47,572 bases of DNA from Clostridioides sp. (GCA_031261505.1 JAISJN010000016.1:1-47572), one strand, 5' to 3'. Shown: positions 16,356-25,764, counted from the first letter of the stretch. Made by a program: numbers and translations. The notes: generated by a model from the letters alone, not told the origin.

Positions 16356-16362
16356 TCGATTC

Positions 16363-16445
16363 AAGGGGTCGTGTACAATCACTTCCTCGCTGCTGGTTTG
16401 GAACTTTTCCAGACAACGCTGCGGACTGATTGTACACGACCCCTT
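16363..16445. terminator. Long structured bidirectional terminator
   Basis: Perfect 19-bp arms AAGGGGTCGTGTACAATCA (16363-16381) and complement (16427-16445) enclose a 45-nt GC-rich loop, which can fold again (CTGG/CCAG and CGCTGC/GCTGCG-type pairing). T-rich DNA follows on the plus side. It stands between convergent genes. Confidence 0.8.
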
Positions 16446-16541
16446 GTTTTTGTGCTTATTATTTATTTCATTACTATTTATTTCGTTAATGTATATTTAC
16501 AACTGCCAAATTGAAATAATAGATTCGGAACTTTTTTTATA

Positions 16542-19500
16542 TTATTTTGTTAAATTTACTATTTCCTGATACGCCTTTTCATTTCCGTTTCCACCGATTT
16601 TCGTTATTGTCTTAAATACCTTTGATTTCACCAGTTCTCTTTGTCCTGTGCTGAGTGTGTTTCCAACTATCATAAGCGGCGCCTCGTTTTTGCTTGCCAA
16701 TACCCCTACTGAAAGTGAATCTATTAAATCTACTGTCTTCACAGATCCGTTTTTACAGATGTAGATATTGTTTAAGTTTTTGTCTGTGTAGAATTTTTCT
16801 ATTACCTTCCTGTTTGTTTCATTTCTATTTTCGCCGTAGATTCTCTCTATAGCTGGAAGATTTGCAGATTCTTTTGAGAATAGTTTCTCTCCTCCGATTG
16901 CGTAAACTTTTTTTATGTTTCTATCACTCAAAAATGCCTTTATATCCTTCATATCGTCATTTGCATTTGTCAGTATTACCGGCATTTTATTCGATGCGGA
17001 TACCGCTCCTGCACTTACTGCATCGGCTAGTCCACGGTCTCCATTTACGATTACCACCTGGGATAAGTTTGTCGTAGATGATATTTTTCCGGCTATTTTA
17101 AGTGAGGTATCGTACCTATCTGATCCATTTATCCTCTCTGTTTCATAACCCTTAGATTTTAAATCTTTTTCGACAACCGTGCTTATCGAGTTTTCTCCAC
17201 CTATTAGGTATACCTTCTTTGCACCCAATCTCTGTACTTCTTTTATGGTTCTCGCATTCACTGTGTTTTTGTCAGTGAGTAGAACCGGTGCATTTACTGA
17301 CTTTGCAAACGGAGCAACTGAGAGTGCGTCTGCTAGTGATGAGCTGTTTGCTATTACTACATTTTCTGCTTTTTCAAATGCTTTTTGACTTATCTTTACG
17401 CTCGTTTCGTATCTATCTGAACCCGATAATTCTTCTGTTTTAACTGTGTCCTTAGGTTGTTCAGTCTCGCCAGTCGAGCCGCCGCCACCTTGCCCGCCTC
17501 CACTTGATTGTTCTTTTACTTTGATATCTATTTCTTTGTCGTAAGATGCTATATTTCCTTTAAGGTCTTTAACCTGTATCTGTCCACTCGCTACGGTTGT
17601 ACTCGACTTGTACTCCTTGCTGTTTATGTCAATCCACGTTTTTCCACCGTCAAAACTAACTTTAGGCGGTATTTTCGTATCGTCTTTAGCCTCTACTGTA
17701 AGGGTTACAGTACTTGCTGTATTCGGTTCTTCTGGAGTTGATTTCACCGATTCTATGACTGGAGCCTTTAGGTCTAGCACTGGGTATCCATCGTTTATAT
17801 TTATTGATTTTGGTACATCTACAAATGAATCTTTTATGCTTTCCGATGCTTTCTTTAGTTCATCGGATGAAAGTCCTTTTATTCCGTCGAATGTCGTCTT
17901 TTCACCTACTGGTGTATTTCCATTTTCTAGATAGTATACATTTTCAAATTTATTTCTAGATACAGCAGTTCCAGCAATGGCTCCTACATTTTTACCGCCA
18001 CTTATATTCGATGCCGAGTAAGAATCTCTTACCACAGCTAAATTTCCTGCCTCTACGTCTGAATTTCCGTAAATGCCTCCAACCCTACTCGCCTTGCTCG
18101 TATCTGCTATTATATTTCCTCTGTTGTAAGATCCTATAACTTGTCCTTTTCCTAGATAACCTAAGATTCCCCCTATAGAATTTATATCTTTCGGAAGAGG
18201 ACCCGACCCAAATATAGGGTCTTCTTGTGCTATATTTGTAATCTTTGACAGATCTATATTTCCGAGGTTTACGATGTTCTTTAGAACAGCGTCGTTTGAG
18301 TTCATATACCCTACAACCCCTCCAATTGTGCTTATCACCTTGTAGTCATTCTCTGGTATTGTTATATCTACCTTTGAAACCACGTCCTCTAGACTGCCGA
18401 TTCCGCTCAATGTACCTACTGTACTTCCACTTCTCTGTAAGTATTTCGAAGATTTATCAACTGCCATCTCACCTTCGACTGTCAAATTTTTTATCTTTCC
18501 TCCAGTAGCATCTCCAACCGCTCCAAACAGCGCTAGGTTGCTGTCTTTGTACACTCCTGAATCTTTTTTTGCTATTAATTTTAGACCGGTTATCTTCTTG
18601 CCGTTTCCGTCAAATGTACCGTTGTATATTTTTGAATTCATTCCGAAACCGCCTATAGGAGTCCATTCATGTCCTCCTAGATCTATATCGCTCACTAATT
18701 TTGCATCCTTATGCTCTATTGTCCCATCTGTAACCTTGTCTGCAAACCACTTGAATTCAGATTCCTTACTTATCTGGTATTGTTCACCAACAAGCCTTGG
18801 TTCTGATACGCGAATGCCATCCCAAACATATTTTTTGACTTCAAAATCTATATCAGGCATTTTTGAAAAATCTCCAGCTATTACCTTAGCCATTCCACTT
18901 CCCTTATATCCATCGTCGCCTATCTCCCTGTGCTTGCCTAAATCGTTAAACGTGAATGCCGATTCTGTTATCTTACCTTCTTTAAGAGAATATCTGCCTG
19001 GTTCATCTGGAGCAGTTACCGTTATATCGTGGTTATTTATAAAGTCATACTGTTTGCCCTTACTGCTCACCTCCGACCCGTTGTATTTGTAATTCAGCTT
19101 TACTCCGGTGAAATGAGGATTGTAAGTTCCTGCAAATTTAGGCATTGGTATGAATAGACCCTTGTACGAAAATTTGACTTGATCACCTGGGTTGATTTCA
19201 TTACTTCCTGCAGATGTTAGATTTTCAACAATTAGCTCAACCTCACCACCCTTTACTACGCTGTAATCTGTTCCTGTTTTATCTACGACCTTTATTATAT
19301 TAGATCCATCGCCTATTTCAACTGGGTATTTATCTCCTGTTTTTTCAATGTTCTTCCACTGTGAAACCTGTCCATTTTTTACTGTTGCAACTGAAACCTC
19401 TGTAGCATCTTTCGGTTTCATGTCCAAAATTCCATGACCTTCGCCCTTTTTGAAATACACGGTGTCAAATTCCGAATCCCAACTGATGTCCCCACCTGGT

Positions 19501-20258
19501 CCAGAGTTTGTTGGACCCTGTATATCAAAATCTACCTCACCTGTATCTCCAACTGTTACGACGAATACCCCAGTCCTATTTGCATAGGACGCACCGTAAA
19601 ATTCTTCAGCTTTTTTGTTGTATACCTTAACTGCATCGTATTTTACTTCGACTATTGCACTGCCTTTCTTCAATCCTTCTACGTCAAACCAATTTGGTCT
19701 TCCTTCTACTTGATCCACCTTGATGATATCAGATCCTTCTACCACGTTTACGTGAAAGTCCGGATAAATTATCTGGTTGTTTACATCGCTGTCAATTATC
19801 TCCCACGCCGCGCGGTATGTACGAAGCCTGTATTTATCTCCCACTTTAGCTAACTTTAGATGGTTCTTATCGTTGATGTTTAGAAGCATGCTGTTCTCAA
19901 GTCTAGATTGTGTAATGCTACCAGTATTGTTTTCTGTGCTCTCTGGAGTTTTGTCTCCACTAAAATCCACCACTATATTCTCGCTTTTTTGAATATAGCC
20001 CGTATGAGTTAGCTCGCCTTGCTTTGAAACCCTCCAGTAAGTGGCGTTTTTATCCAACTCCACAGGACTTCCATCTGACGTCTTTTCTCCAGTGCGCACT
20101 GTGTTATGATCTAGATTTTGTTTGTAAAACTCTACTCTCGCCCCTGCTGGTGCTGTTATAGTAGCTTCTCCTTCTGCGAAAGCTGATATCACAGAGATAT
20201 TTGCGGCCAGTAAGATTGCGACTAAGAAGCTTAGGCATTTCTTGAAGTTTTTAATCAT
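16542..20258 (-). CDS. Large CWB2/GLUG surface protein under a B12 riboswitch
   Basis: 1238 residues behind TAGGAGG. Signal peptide (1-28, 'LSFLVAILLAANISVISAFA'), then a beta-rich region (about 30-260) with 'LLNINDKNHLKLAKVGDKY' and 'IIYPDFHVNVVEGSDII', which resembles the N-terminus of other giant clostridial surface proteins I recall but cannot search. Further Ig-like segments reach about 480. GLUG-type beta-solenoid repeats (about 500-780, e.g. 'GTFDGNGKKITGLKL', 'IGGVVGYMNS', 'IGGILGYLG') precede an Ig-like 'DDTKIPPKVSFDGG' domain and a Gly-rich hinge. Three CWB2 repeats (about 940-1238) begin at 'LSGSDRYETSVKI'; they hold S-layer-type proteins to anionic wall polymer. A cobalamin riboswitch and terminator directly upstream mean it is made when B12 is scarce, which suggests a part in corrinoid capture (inference). 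No catalytic motif seen. Confidence 0.9.
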   Translation of the reverse strand: MIKNFKKCLSFLVAILLAANISVISAFAEGEATITAPAGARVEFYKQNLDHNTVRTGEKTSDGSPVELDKNATYWRVSKQGELTHTGYIQKSENIVVDFSGDKTPESTENNTGSITQSRLENSMLLNINDKNHLKLAKVGDKYRLRTYRAAWEIIDSDVNNQIIYPDFHVNVVEGSDIIKVDQVEGRPNWFDVEGLKKGSAIVEVKYDAVKVYNKKAEEFYGASYANRTGVFVVTVGDTGEVDFDIQGPTNSGPGGDISWDSEFDTVYFKKGEGHGILDMKPKDATEVSVATVKNGQVSQWKNIEKTGDKYPVEIGDGSNIIKVVDKTGTDYSVVKGGEVELIVENLTSAGSNEINPGDQVKFSYKGLFIPMPKFAGTYNPHFTGVKLNYKYNGSEVSSKGKQYDFINNHDITVTAPDEPGRYSLKEGKITESAFTFNDLGKHREIGDDGYKGSGMAKVIAGDFSKMPDIDFEVKKYVWDGIRVSEPRLVGEQYQISKESEFKWFADKVTDGTIEHKDAKLVSDIDLGGHEWTPIGGFGMNSKIYNGTFDGNGKKITGLKLIAKKDSGVYKDSNLALFGAVGDATGGKIKNLTVEGEMAVDKSSKYLQRSGSTVGTLSGIGSLEDVVSKVDITIPENDYKVISTIGGVVGYMNSNDAVLKNIVNLGNIDLSKITNIAQEDPIFGSGPLPKDINSIGGILGYLGKGQVIGSYNRGNIIADTSKASRVGGIYGNSDVEAGNLAVVRDSYSASNISGGKNVGAIAGTAVSRNKFENVYYLENGNTPVGEKTTFDGIKGLSSDELKKASESIKDSFVDVPKSININDGYPVLDLKAPVIESVKSTPEEPNTASTVTLTVEAKDDTKIPPKVSFDGGKTWIDINSKEYKSSTTVASGQIQVKDLKGNIASYDKEIDIKVKEQSSGGGQGGGGSTGETEQPKDTVKTEELSGSDRYETSVKISQKAFEKAENVVIANSSSLADALSVAPFAKSVNAPVLLTDKNTVNARTIKEVQRLGAKKVYLIGGENSISTVVEKDLKSKGYETERINGSDRYDTSLKIAGKISSTTNLSQVVIVNGDRGLADAVSAGAVSASNKMPVILTNANDDMKDIKAFLSDRNIKKVYAIGGEKLFSKESANLPAIERIYGENRNETNRKVIEKFYTDKNLNNIYICKNGSVKTVDLIDSLSVGVLASKNEAPLMIVGNTLSTGQRELVKSKVFKTITKIGGNGNEKAYQEIVNLTK

Positions 20259-20291
20259 TTTTTCCTCCTAATTTTTTATTTTTTTGCATAT

Positions 20292-20320
20292 AAAAAAGCC
20301 TAACCGAAGAGTTAGACTTT
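20292..20320 (-). terminator. Riboswitch expression-platform terminator
   Basis: Stem AAGTCTAAC/GTTAGGCTT (20296-20304 with 20311-20319, loop TCTTCG) followed by T6 on the minus strand. It lies between the B12 aptamer and the ribosome site of the surface-protein gene, as in transcription-attenuating riboswitches. Confidence 0.8.
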
Positions 20321-20405
20321 ATTATCCTATTTATACTAAGTTAAATGCAAAATTATGACACAATCAATTAGCATAATAAATTTCTTCTCCTCGAAAAAAT
20401 TTATC

Positions 20406-20564
20406 ATACACTAGGCAGGTATCCTGACTTAGCATCTTCCTACTATTCACCTTCCCATAAAAAAATTACAGTGGTATTATGAATTTCGTCCGCATTACAG
20501 TAGCGAGGGCTGTAGAGGATTCTAACCTCTTTCCCTATTAATCTCATGTGAGAACCTAGCATAC
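20406..20564 (-). promoter_or_regulatory. Cobalamin (B12) riboswitch aptamer
   Basis: The B12 box AGTCAGGATACCTGCCT (20413-20429) is exact. Further conserved blocks on the minus strand are AGGGAAAGAGGTTAGAATCC, CTACAGCCCTCGCTACTGTAA and GGGAAGGTG. P1 closes with 10 pairs, including G-U pairs (20555-20564 with 20406-20415). A hairpin (ATAAATTT/AAATTTAT, about 20374-20405) lies between aptamer and terminator. The only gene downstream before a stop is the CWB2/GLUG surface protein. Confidence 0.95.
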
Positions 20565-20673
20565 AAACAATCTATTCAATTTTTAATTAGTCCCAAACAC
20601 GGACTATATATTTCTCTGCTTAATTTATACCCAACAACTTAAGATTTAATCATTGAAATCATCCCTAACTGCA

Positions 20674-20702
20674 ATAATACTTCGGTTCACAATAATTGTC
20701 AA
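20674..20702 (-). promoter_or_regulatory. Promoter of the B12-riboswitch transcript
   Basis: -35 TTGACA (20697-20702), 17 bp, -10 TATTAT (20674-20679). It starts seven bases below the bceB stop and gives a leader of about 410 nt. Confidence 0.7.
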
Positions 20703-20708
20703 CTTTTT

Positions 20709-22742
20709 TTAGTCTTTTATTATACTTTTCTCACATTGATATGTCGCCACGAAATAAAGTCCGTATATCAATACGATAAATCCAGCAGTGCAGATCACAG
20801 GTATCATCAACTCCTTCACTTCGACGAACGCAGATACTACCTTTAGTCCAAAGTTTATACCTACGATAGAGTGTATGAAGGCTACAAACATCGGTAATGA
20901 AAAGAATATAGCCGTCTGAGCGAATACAGATTTATTGATCAATTTTTCATCAGCACCTATTTTTCTAAGCACTGTGTATTTTTGCTTGCTGTCTATGCTC
21001 TCAGACAGTTCTTTGAGCGATAAAATCGTCGCACTTGAAATCAAGAATACCAATCCGATGTAAATTGATATAAATATTGCCATAGATCCTAGTCCAGTTG
21101 AAGAACTGTAGATATCTATCTTAGACTCTTTTGAAACTCCCATTTTTTTGCTTTCAATGAATTTGTTTATATATTTCTCTGTACTCTGTTTTCCTTCCTT
21201 TCCCTCTTTGCTGTAATTTGCTGCAAATATTTCAGCGAACCTCATATCATCGCTTAACTTTACATCGTCTGGAAGAAGTACTATTCCTATGTTCAAGGCA
21301 CTTCCCCTCATCATTACAAACCCGTCTTTTGTGGTATCGTATTTTGACTTGTACTTATGTCCGAGTACTTCTATTTCCGGTTTTTCTGACATTACCTTAT
21401 CTCTTAGTTCTTTTAGTCTATAGAAGTCACAAATTACGATGTACTCATCTTTTTTCAATGTGTATTCCTCATTGCCGTACTGTCTAGCTATCTTGTTGTA
21501 ATCGGATACCTTCATACAGGTTTCTTTTTCTTGACTGAAAAAGTTTCCGTTTTTCGCCATTTCCTCGAATATATCTCCAAAGAGCACATCTCTTCCTAGA
21601 TCTGTCTGATAATAGAACACATCCTCTACATCCTTCAATTTGGAAAAATCAAATTCTTTTTTTTCTAGCATTTCTTTTATAGACGCTCTATTTCCTAACG
21701 TTCCAGTTCCATTGCTTTCGTCTATAATTAAATTTAAATCAACCGGTGAATTTTTATCTAGATTATCTCTCAATGAATTACTCATGCCTATAGAAACCGA
21801 CAACGCCGATATCGTAGTGAAAACCATGAGGCAAACCACTGTCATTGCTATGACTGTAGTATTTATTCTAGAACTTATCTGTCTCAATGTAAATATATTT
21901 AGATCTCTAAAGTAAACTCTCTTGTTTTTTTGTACCAGAAGAATTACAAATCCAGATAGCGACCAGAAAAGTAGAAGAGTTCCCAAAGCACCATAGGCTA
22001 TTTGTTTAAACATAAATGATCCAGATAGAGGGTCTCCAGACATTGGATCTAGACTCAACATATTGTAATATGCAAATCCTATAAGTAGAATCGATATTAA
22101 AAATACTATAGACTGTACAATTGGATTTTTGAGCTTTACGTTCTCTCCCCTCTTAACCGCTGTGAGCAAGTCTAGAAGCTTATATCTGGTAATAGTTATT
22201 GAATTCATGGCGAATACAACCATGTACATAATTCCAAAGCAAATACAGGTCTTTAAAACTGTAGATATTGAAAATATAAACTTATACTTGCTCATATCAG
22301 CTTCAAACATGCTTGCCACCACGATAGACATTAGCTGTGATCCGAACACTCCAACCACTATCCCCGTAACGAGAGATATCAATCCTATTAGGATAGTTTC
22401 ACTTATAAGCATTCCTATTACCTGAGATTTTCCCATGCCAAGCGACATGTATATACCGAACTCCCTCTTTCTTCTTTTGATAAGGAAGCCATTGGCGTAC
22501 ACTATCAGAAATCCAAGTATAATCGCTACTGCCACCGATATTCCAGCTATCATATTTACCAGCAACTGAACTATATCCGCCTTACTTCCACTTATCCCGA
22601 GCATAGCCTGTTGTGCGCCAAGTGAGTTGAACATATAAAATATCGAAACACCTAGAACCAGGGTCAAAAAGTAAATAGTGTAATCCTTAAAACTTTTTCT
22701 TATGTTTTTAACAGATAGACTAAAGTACATCGTTGATTTCAC
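20709..22742 (-). CDS. BceB-type ABC transporter permease
   Basis: 677 residues, ten predicted membrane helices in the Bce pattern: one, then a FtsX-like group (about 60-170), further helices near 200-310, a large outer loop (about 325-555) and three at the end. The big extracellular loop between helices 7 and 8 is the mark of BceB proteins, which free lipid II-cycle intermediates from bacitracin, lantibiotics and similar peptides and pass flux information to their kinase. Its start overlaps the end of bceA by 23 bases, so the two are translationally coupled. The substrate cannot be read from sequence. Confidence 0.92.
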   Translation of the reverse strand: MKSTMYFSLSVKNIRKSFKDYTIYFLTLVLGVSIFYMFNSLGAQQAMLGISGSKADIVQLLVNMIAGISVAVAIILGFLIVYANGFLIKRRKREFGIYMSLGMGKSQVIGMLISETILIGLISLVTGIVVGVFGSQLMSIVVASMFEADMSKYKFIFSISTVLKTCICFGIMYMVVFAMNSITITRYKLLDLLTAVKRGENVKLKNPIVQSIVFLISILLIGFAYYNMLSLDPMSGDPLSGSFMFKQIAYGALGTLLLFWSLSGFVILLVQKNKRVYFRDLNIFTLRQISSRINTTVIAMTVVCLMVFTTISALSVSIGMSNSLRDNLDKNSPVDLNLIIDESNGTGTLGNRASIKEMLEKKEFDFSKLKDVEDVFYYQTDLGRDVLFGDIFEEMAKNGNFFSQEKETCMKVSDYNKIARQYGNEEYTLKKDEYIVICDFYRLKELRDKVMSEKPEIEVLGHKYKSKYDTTKDGFVMMRGSALNIGIVLLPDDVKLSDDMRFAEIFAANYSKEGKEGKQSTEKYINKFIESKKMGVSKESKIDIYSSSTGLGSMAIFISIYIGLVFLISSATILSLKELSESIDSKQKYTVLRKIGADEKLINKSVFAQTAIFFSLPMFVAFIHSIVGINFGLKVVSAFVEVKELMIPVICTAGFIVLIYGLYFVATYQCEKSIIKD

Positions 22743-23487
22743 CTCCTAGCAAAGAGATGACGTCCATTATTCTATTGAAGAACTCTTTTCTCGTGTTATC
22801 TCCCTTGTGAATTTCATTGAATACCTTCCCGTCTTTTATGAATAATATTCTCTCGCAGTAACTTGCCGTAAACGAATCATGTGTTACCATGAGTATTGTA
22901 GCTCCAAGATCTTTGTTTAATCCCTCAAAACTCTCTAGCAGCTGTCTTGCAGATTTTGAATCGAGCGCACCAGTAGGCTCATCTGCCAGTACGAGCTGTG
23001 GTCTTGTAACAGTTGCCCTAGCCGCTGTAACCCTCTGCTTCTGTCCTCCAGATATTTGGTACGGATATTTATTCAGCACGTCTGATATTCCAAGTTTCTT
23101 AGATATCGAATGTATTTTTTCGTCTATGCTATCCGGCTTTTCTCCTTGGATACTTAGGGCCAAGGCTATATTTTCATAAGATGTAAGTGTATCTAGGAGA
23201 TTGAAATCTTGAAATATAAATCCAAGTTCTTCTCTTCTAAATTTATTTAATTTATTTCCCTTTAATTTCGTTATATCGTGACCGTCTATTATAATCTTTC
23301 CAGATGTAACTCTATCTATAGTTGATATACTGTTTAACAGCGTCGTCTTTCCACTTCCACTCGGACCCATGATTCCGACGAATTCTCCCTTATCCACGCT
23401 AAAACTTATATTGTCAATTGCCTTTGTCAGACTTGATTTTGATCCATAGTATTTTTCTATATTTTCCACTTCTAATACTTTACTCAT
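22720..23487 (-). CDS. BceA-type ABC transporter ATPase
   Basis: 255 residues. Walker A 'GPSGSGKTTLL', Q loop 'FIFQDFNLLDTLT', signature 'ISGGQKQRV', Walker B 'LVLADEPTGALD' and H loop 'MVTHD' are all intact. Members of the MacB/LolD/BceA group power the FtsX-like permease. Overlaps bceB; a promoter with a weak -35 and a direct-repeat operator lies upstream, as expected for activation by the BceR regulator encoded next door. Confidence 0.95.
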   Translation of the reverse strand: MSKVLEVENIEKYYGSKSSLTKAIDNISFSVDKGEFVGIMGPSGSGKTTLLNSISTIDRVTSGKIIIDGHDITKLKGNKLNKFRREELGFIFQDFNLLDTLTSYENIALALSIQGEKPDSIDEKIHSISKKLGISDVLNKYPYQISGGQKQRVTAARATVTRPQLVLADEPTGALDSKSARQLLESFEGLNKDLGATILMVTHDSFTASYCERILFIKDGKVFNEIHKGDNTRKEFFNRIMDVISLLGGEINDVL

Positions 23488-23527
23488 AATTTAACCCACT
23501 TTCTATTTTTATTTATCTTATGAGTAC

Positions 23528-23582
23528 ATTATAGTTTCTTTTAATCCGAGCATCCATTGATTTACCTTACAGCTACCTTACA
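23528..23582 (-). promoter_or_regulatory. bceAB promoter with candidate BceR operator
   Basis: -10 TATAAT (23528-23533) with no good -35. Just upstream of the -35 place are two direct repeats of TGTAAGGTA (minus strand; 23563-23571 and 23574-23582), offset by 11 bp, one helix turn. OmpR-family regulators bind such repeats. Nearby AGGTAGCTGT also pairs with ACAGCTACCT (23570-23600) to form a hairpin. Confidence 0.6.
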
Positions 23583-23596
23583 ATTTTGAAAGGTAG

Positions 23597-23627
23597 CTGT
23601 AGAGGTGTGGACATTTATCTCAAGTTA
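23597..23627. repeat. Dispersed palindrome arm at the bceS stop codon
   Basis: On the minus strand TAACTTGAGATAAATGTCC then CACCTCTACAG. The bceS stop TAA (23625-23627) is the first triplet of the element, the same arrangement as selD. The second palindrome arm has diverged. Confidence 0.6.
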
Positions 23628-24752
23628 AATTCTCTGTATATAACTGCTCTTTGGAAACACTAGCGATACCGTAGTCGACTCTCCATCTACGCTTTCAATA
23701 GATATTCCAAGCCCTATCTTATCACATAGCTTCTTGCATAGATAAAGTCCTATTCCGGTAGATTTTTTACCGTTTAGCCTCCCGTTGGTGCCTGTGAATC
23801 CCTTGTCAAATACCTTGCTTATCTCGCTTTTTGATATACCTATTCCATTGTCTTTTATTGTTAAAACTATATTATCCTTCTCTTCTACAGCATCGAATAT
23901 TATTTTTCTAAATCTGCTCTCTTGAGCGCTAGAACTACCGTTTTCATCGATATTTTTACCTCCATTTACATCACTACTCAAGGCTAGCTTATTACTTGAA
24001 GATTTTTTTGTATACATAATCTCAGATGAATATTTTATGCTGTTTATTATTATTTGATTCAATATGAAAACAGACCATTTCTTGTCCGTGTAGACCGTCT
24101 TGTCAAGCCTCTTGTCTTCGATCGCTATTTGGAATTTTTCTGACAAAAGTGCCCTCTTGTTCTTTTTTATAGAGTCGAATACGATTTCTTTTAGGCTTAT
24201 TCCCTTGATATAGTAGTCCTTTTCAACCGTATTGCTCCTCGCGTAAAACAGAGCTTGTTCAGTATAGTTTTCTATCTTTTCTATCTCGTCATTTATCCTG
24301 AGTGTGACGTCGTTTTTGTTGTTTTCAACTATCATCTTGCTCACCGATATAGGCAATTTTATTTCGTGTATCCAAAGTTCAATGTATTCTTTGTACTCTT
24401 CTTGAAGATATTTGTACTCGGCGATGTGCCCATGCATCGACCTTCCAGTTTCCTCTAGGATTTCTTTTAAAATCCTGCCCTCAGTGAAACCTGCATCGCT
24501 TATTATCTCGGACAACAGATGTTTTTTGTCGAGTTCCTCAATTGTGGAGAACAGCTGATCGTAAAAACTTTTCTTCAACGAATACTCGATTGTCACACCA
24601 AGTAAATACGCCAAAATATAAACTATGGGTATGGCTAGTTCGATATAGACCGGAGCCCTATACATTAGAAGTAGTATTTCTACAACTGGTATAGATAAAA
24701 TCATCAAGATTATCGTCGCGGTCTTGTCTTTTAAAAAATCACTGTATTTCAT
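23625..24752 (-). CDS. BceS-type intramembrane-sensing histidine kinase
   Basis: 375 residues. Two membrane helices near the N-terminus (about 13-30 and 37-55) with almost no outer loop, so it cannot sense ligand alone and relies on BceAB. Phospho-acceptor His 129 lies in 'ELWIHEIKLPISVSKM'. The ATPase domain has the N box 'LNQIIINSIKYS', G1 'DNGIGI' and G2 'STGIGLYLCKKL'. An inserted Ser/Asn-rich stretch (about 245-275) interrupts the catalytic domain between N and G1 boxes. Pairs with BceR at 24878-25549. Confidence 0.92.
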   Translation of the reverse strand: MKYSDFLKDKTATIILMILSIPVVEILLLMYRAPVYIELAIPIVYILAYLLGVTIEYSLKKSFYDQLFSTIEELDKKHLLSEIISDAGFTEGRILKEILEETGRSMHGHIAEYKYLQEEYKEYIELWIHEIKLPISVSKMIVENNKNDVTLRINDEIEKIENYTEQALFYARSNTVEKDYYIKGISLKEIVFDSIKKNKRALLSEKFQIAIEDKRLDKTVYTDKKWSVFILNQIIINSIKYSSEIMYTKKSSSNKLALSSDVNGGKNIDENGSSSAQESRFRKIIFDAVEEKDNIVLTIKDNGIGISKSEISKVFDKGFTGTNGRLNGKKSTGIGLYLCKKLCDKIGLGISIESVDGESTTVSLVFPKSSYIQRI

Positions 24753-24778
24753 AAGTATCGCCGCCTTTTATTTTTACG

Positions 24779-24861
24779 AATATGTTTAAACAATTACTAC
24801 TAGTTATGGAGCTTGTTTAACAAATTAAACTATTCACCTATCTAGCTAATTTAAACATATT
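24779..24861. repeat. Inverted repeat between bceR and bceS
   Basis: Perfect 12-bp arms AATATGTTTAAA (24779-24790) and TTTAAACATATT (24850-24861) in the 125-base gap between two genes expected to be one operon. It could be an operator or a partial transcript stop. No T run follows either arm closely. Confidence 0.45.
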
Positions 24862-24877
24862 TTTGTATATTTTAAAT

Positions 24878-25549
24878 CTATTTCAAGATATATCCCTGCC
24901 CCCTCTTGGTCTCTATAACATCGTATATATCCAACTCCGCCAACTTATTTTTCAGCCTAGTTATGTTTACAGTTAGAGTATTGTCGTCTATAAATCTCTC
25001 ACTGTCCCAGAGGTAGTCCATTATATCATTTCGAGATACGATTTTTCCCTTATTTTTAGTCAAGAAACTTAATATTCTTATCTCGTTTTTCGTCAGTTCT
25101 ATTATTTTACCATCTCGCTCAACACTGCTCTTCGATGTATCTATCTGAAAATATTCGCAGTCTATAAAACTCTGATCCTGTTCGTTTTTCTTACTTCTCT
25201 TTAAAATTGCAGAAATTTTCGCTAGCAGGATATGTATGTTAAACGGCTTTGTGACATAATCGTCAGCTCCGAAATTCATGCTTATAAGCTCATCTATCTC
25301 GCTATCTCTACTAGTGACCATGATTGTTGGAATATCCGATGTTTTTCTAATTTCTCTCAAAACTTGCTGTCCATCCATGACTGGAAGGTTGATATCTAGC
25401 AAGAGTAGATCGCAGTTTGCTTTTAACACGTCACCAACCGCATCGTCAAATTTTTCAATAGCTCTAGCGTCGTATCCGTTTTGATTTAGAAATATTTTAA
25501 GCTCTTCTCTTAAATTTTCGTCGTCTTCTACAATGTATATCTTGTCCAT
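24878..25549 (-). CDS. BceR-type response regulator, OmpR family
   Basis: 223 residues. Receiver domain with acidic pocket 'EDDE', phospho-Asp 52 in 'LLLLDINLPVMDG', Thr in 'MVTSRD' and Lys in 'VTKPF'. C-terminal winged helix (about 130-223) with 'LTKNEIRILSFL' and 'ETKRGQGYIL'. First gene of bceR-bceS-bceA-bceB. It should respond to cell-wall peptide antibiotics and drive bceAB; the candidate target is at 23563-23582. Confidence 0.93.
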   Translation of the reverse strand: MDKIYIVEDDENLREELKIFLNQNGYDARAIEKFDDAVGDVLKANCDLLLLDINLPVMDGQQVLREIRKTSDIPTIMVTSRDSEIDELISMNFGADDYVTKPFNIHILLAKISAILKRSKKNEQDQSFIDCEYFQIDTSKSSVERDGKIIELTKNEIRILSFLTKNKGKIVSRNDIMDYLWDSERFIDDNTLTVNITRLKNKLAELDIYDVIETKRGQGYILK

Positions 25550-25655
25550 ATTATCATCCTCCTTTCATATAATTATATCACATAAGTTTTTCCCAAGTTA
25601 TACTAAACCGAAAAACTCTTATATCCTTGAACATCCATTAATTTAGCGTATAAAA

Positions 25656-25698
25656 AAAGACGATTGAACAAGTTAAGAGACAGCTGTCAATCGTTTTT
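25656..25698. terminator. Terminator between the DUF2325 gene and bceR
   Basis: Arms AAAAAGACGATTGA and TCAATCGTTTTT, with an AT-rich flank on both sides, 67 bases beyond the DUF2325 stop. Confidence 0.65.
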
Positions 25699-25764
25699 AC
25701 AATTTATTTACGGTTTCACTATCAATTTAATAAACGCAATGCCTTCCTATAGATTCTTAGCAAG

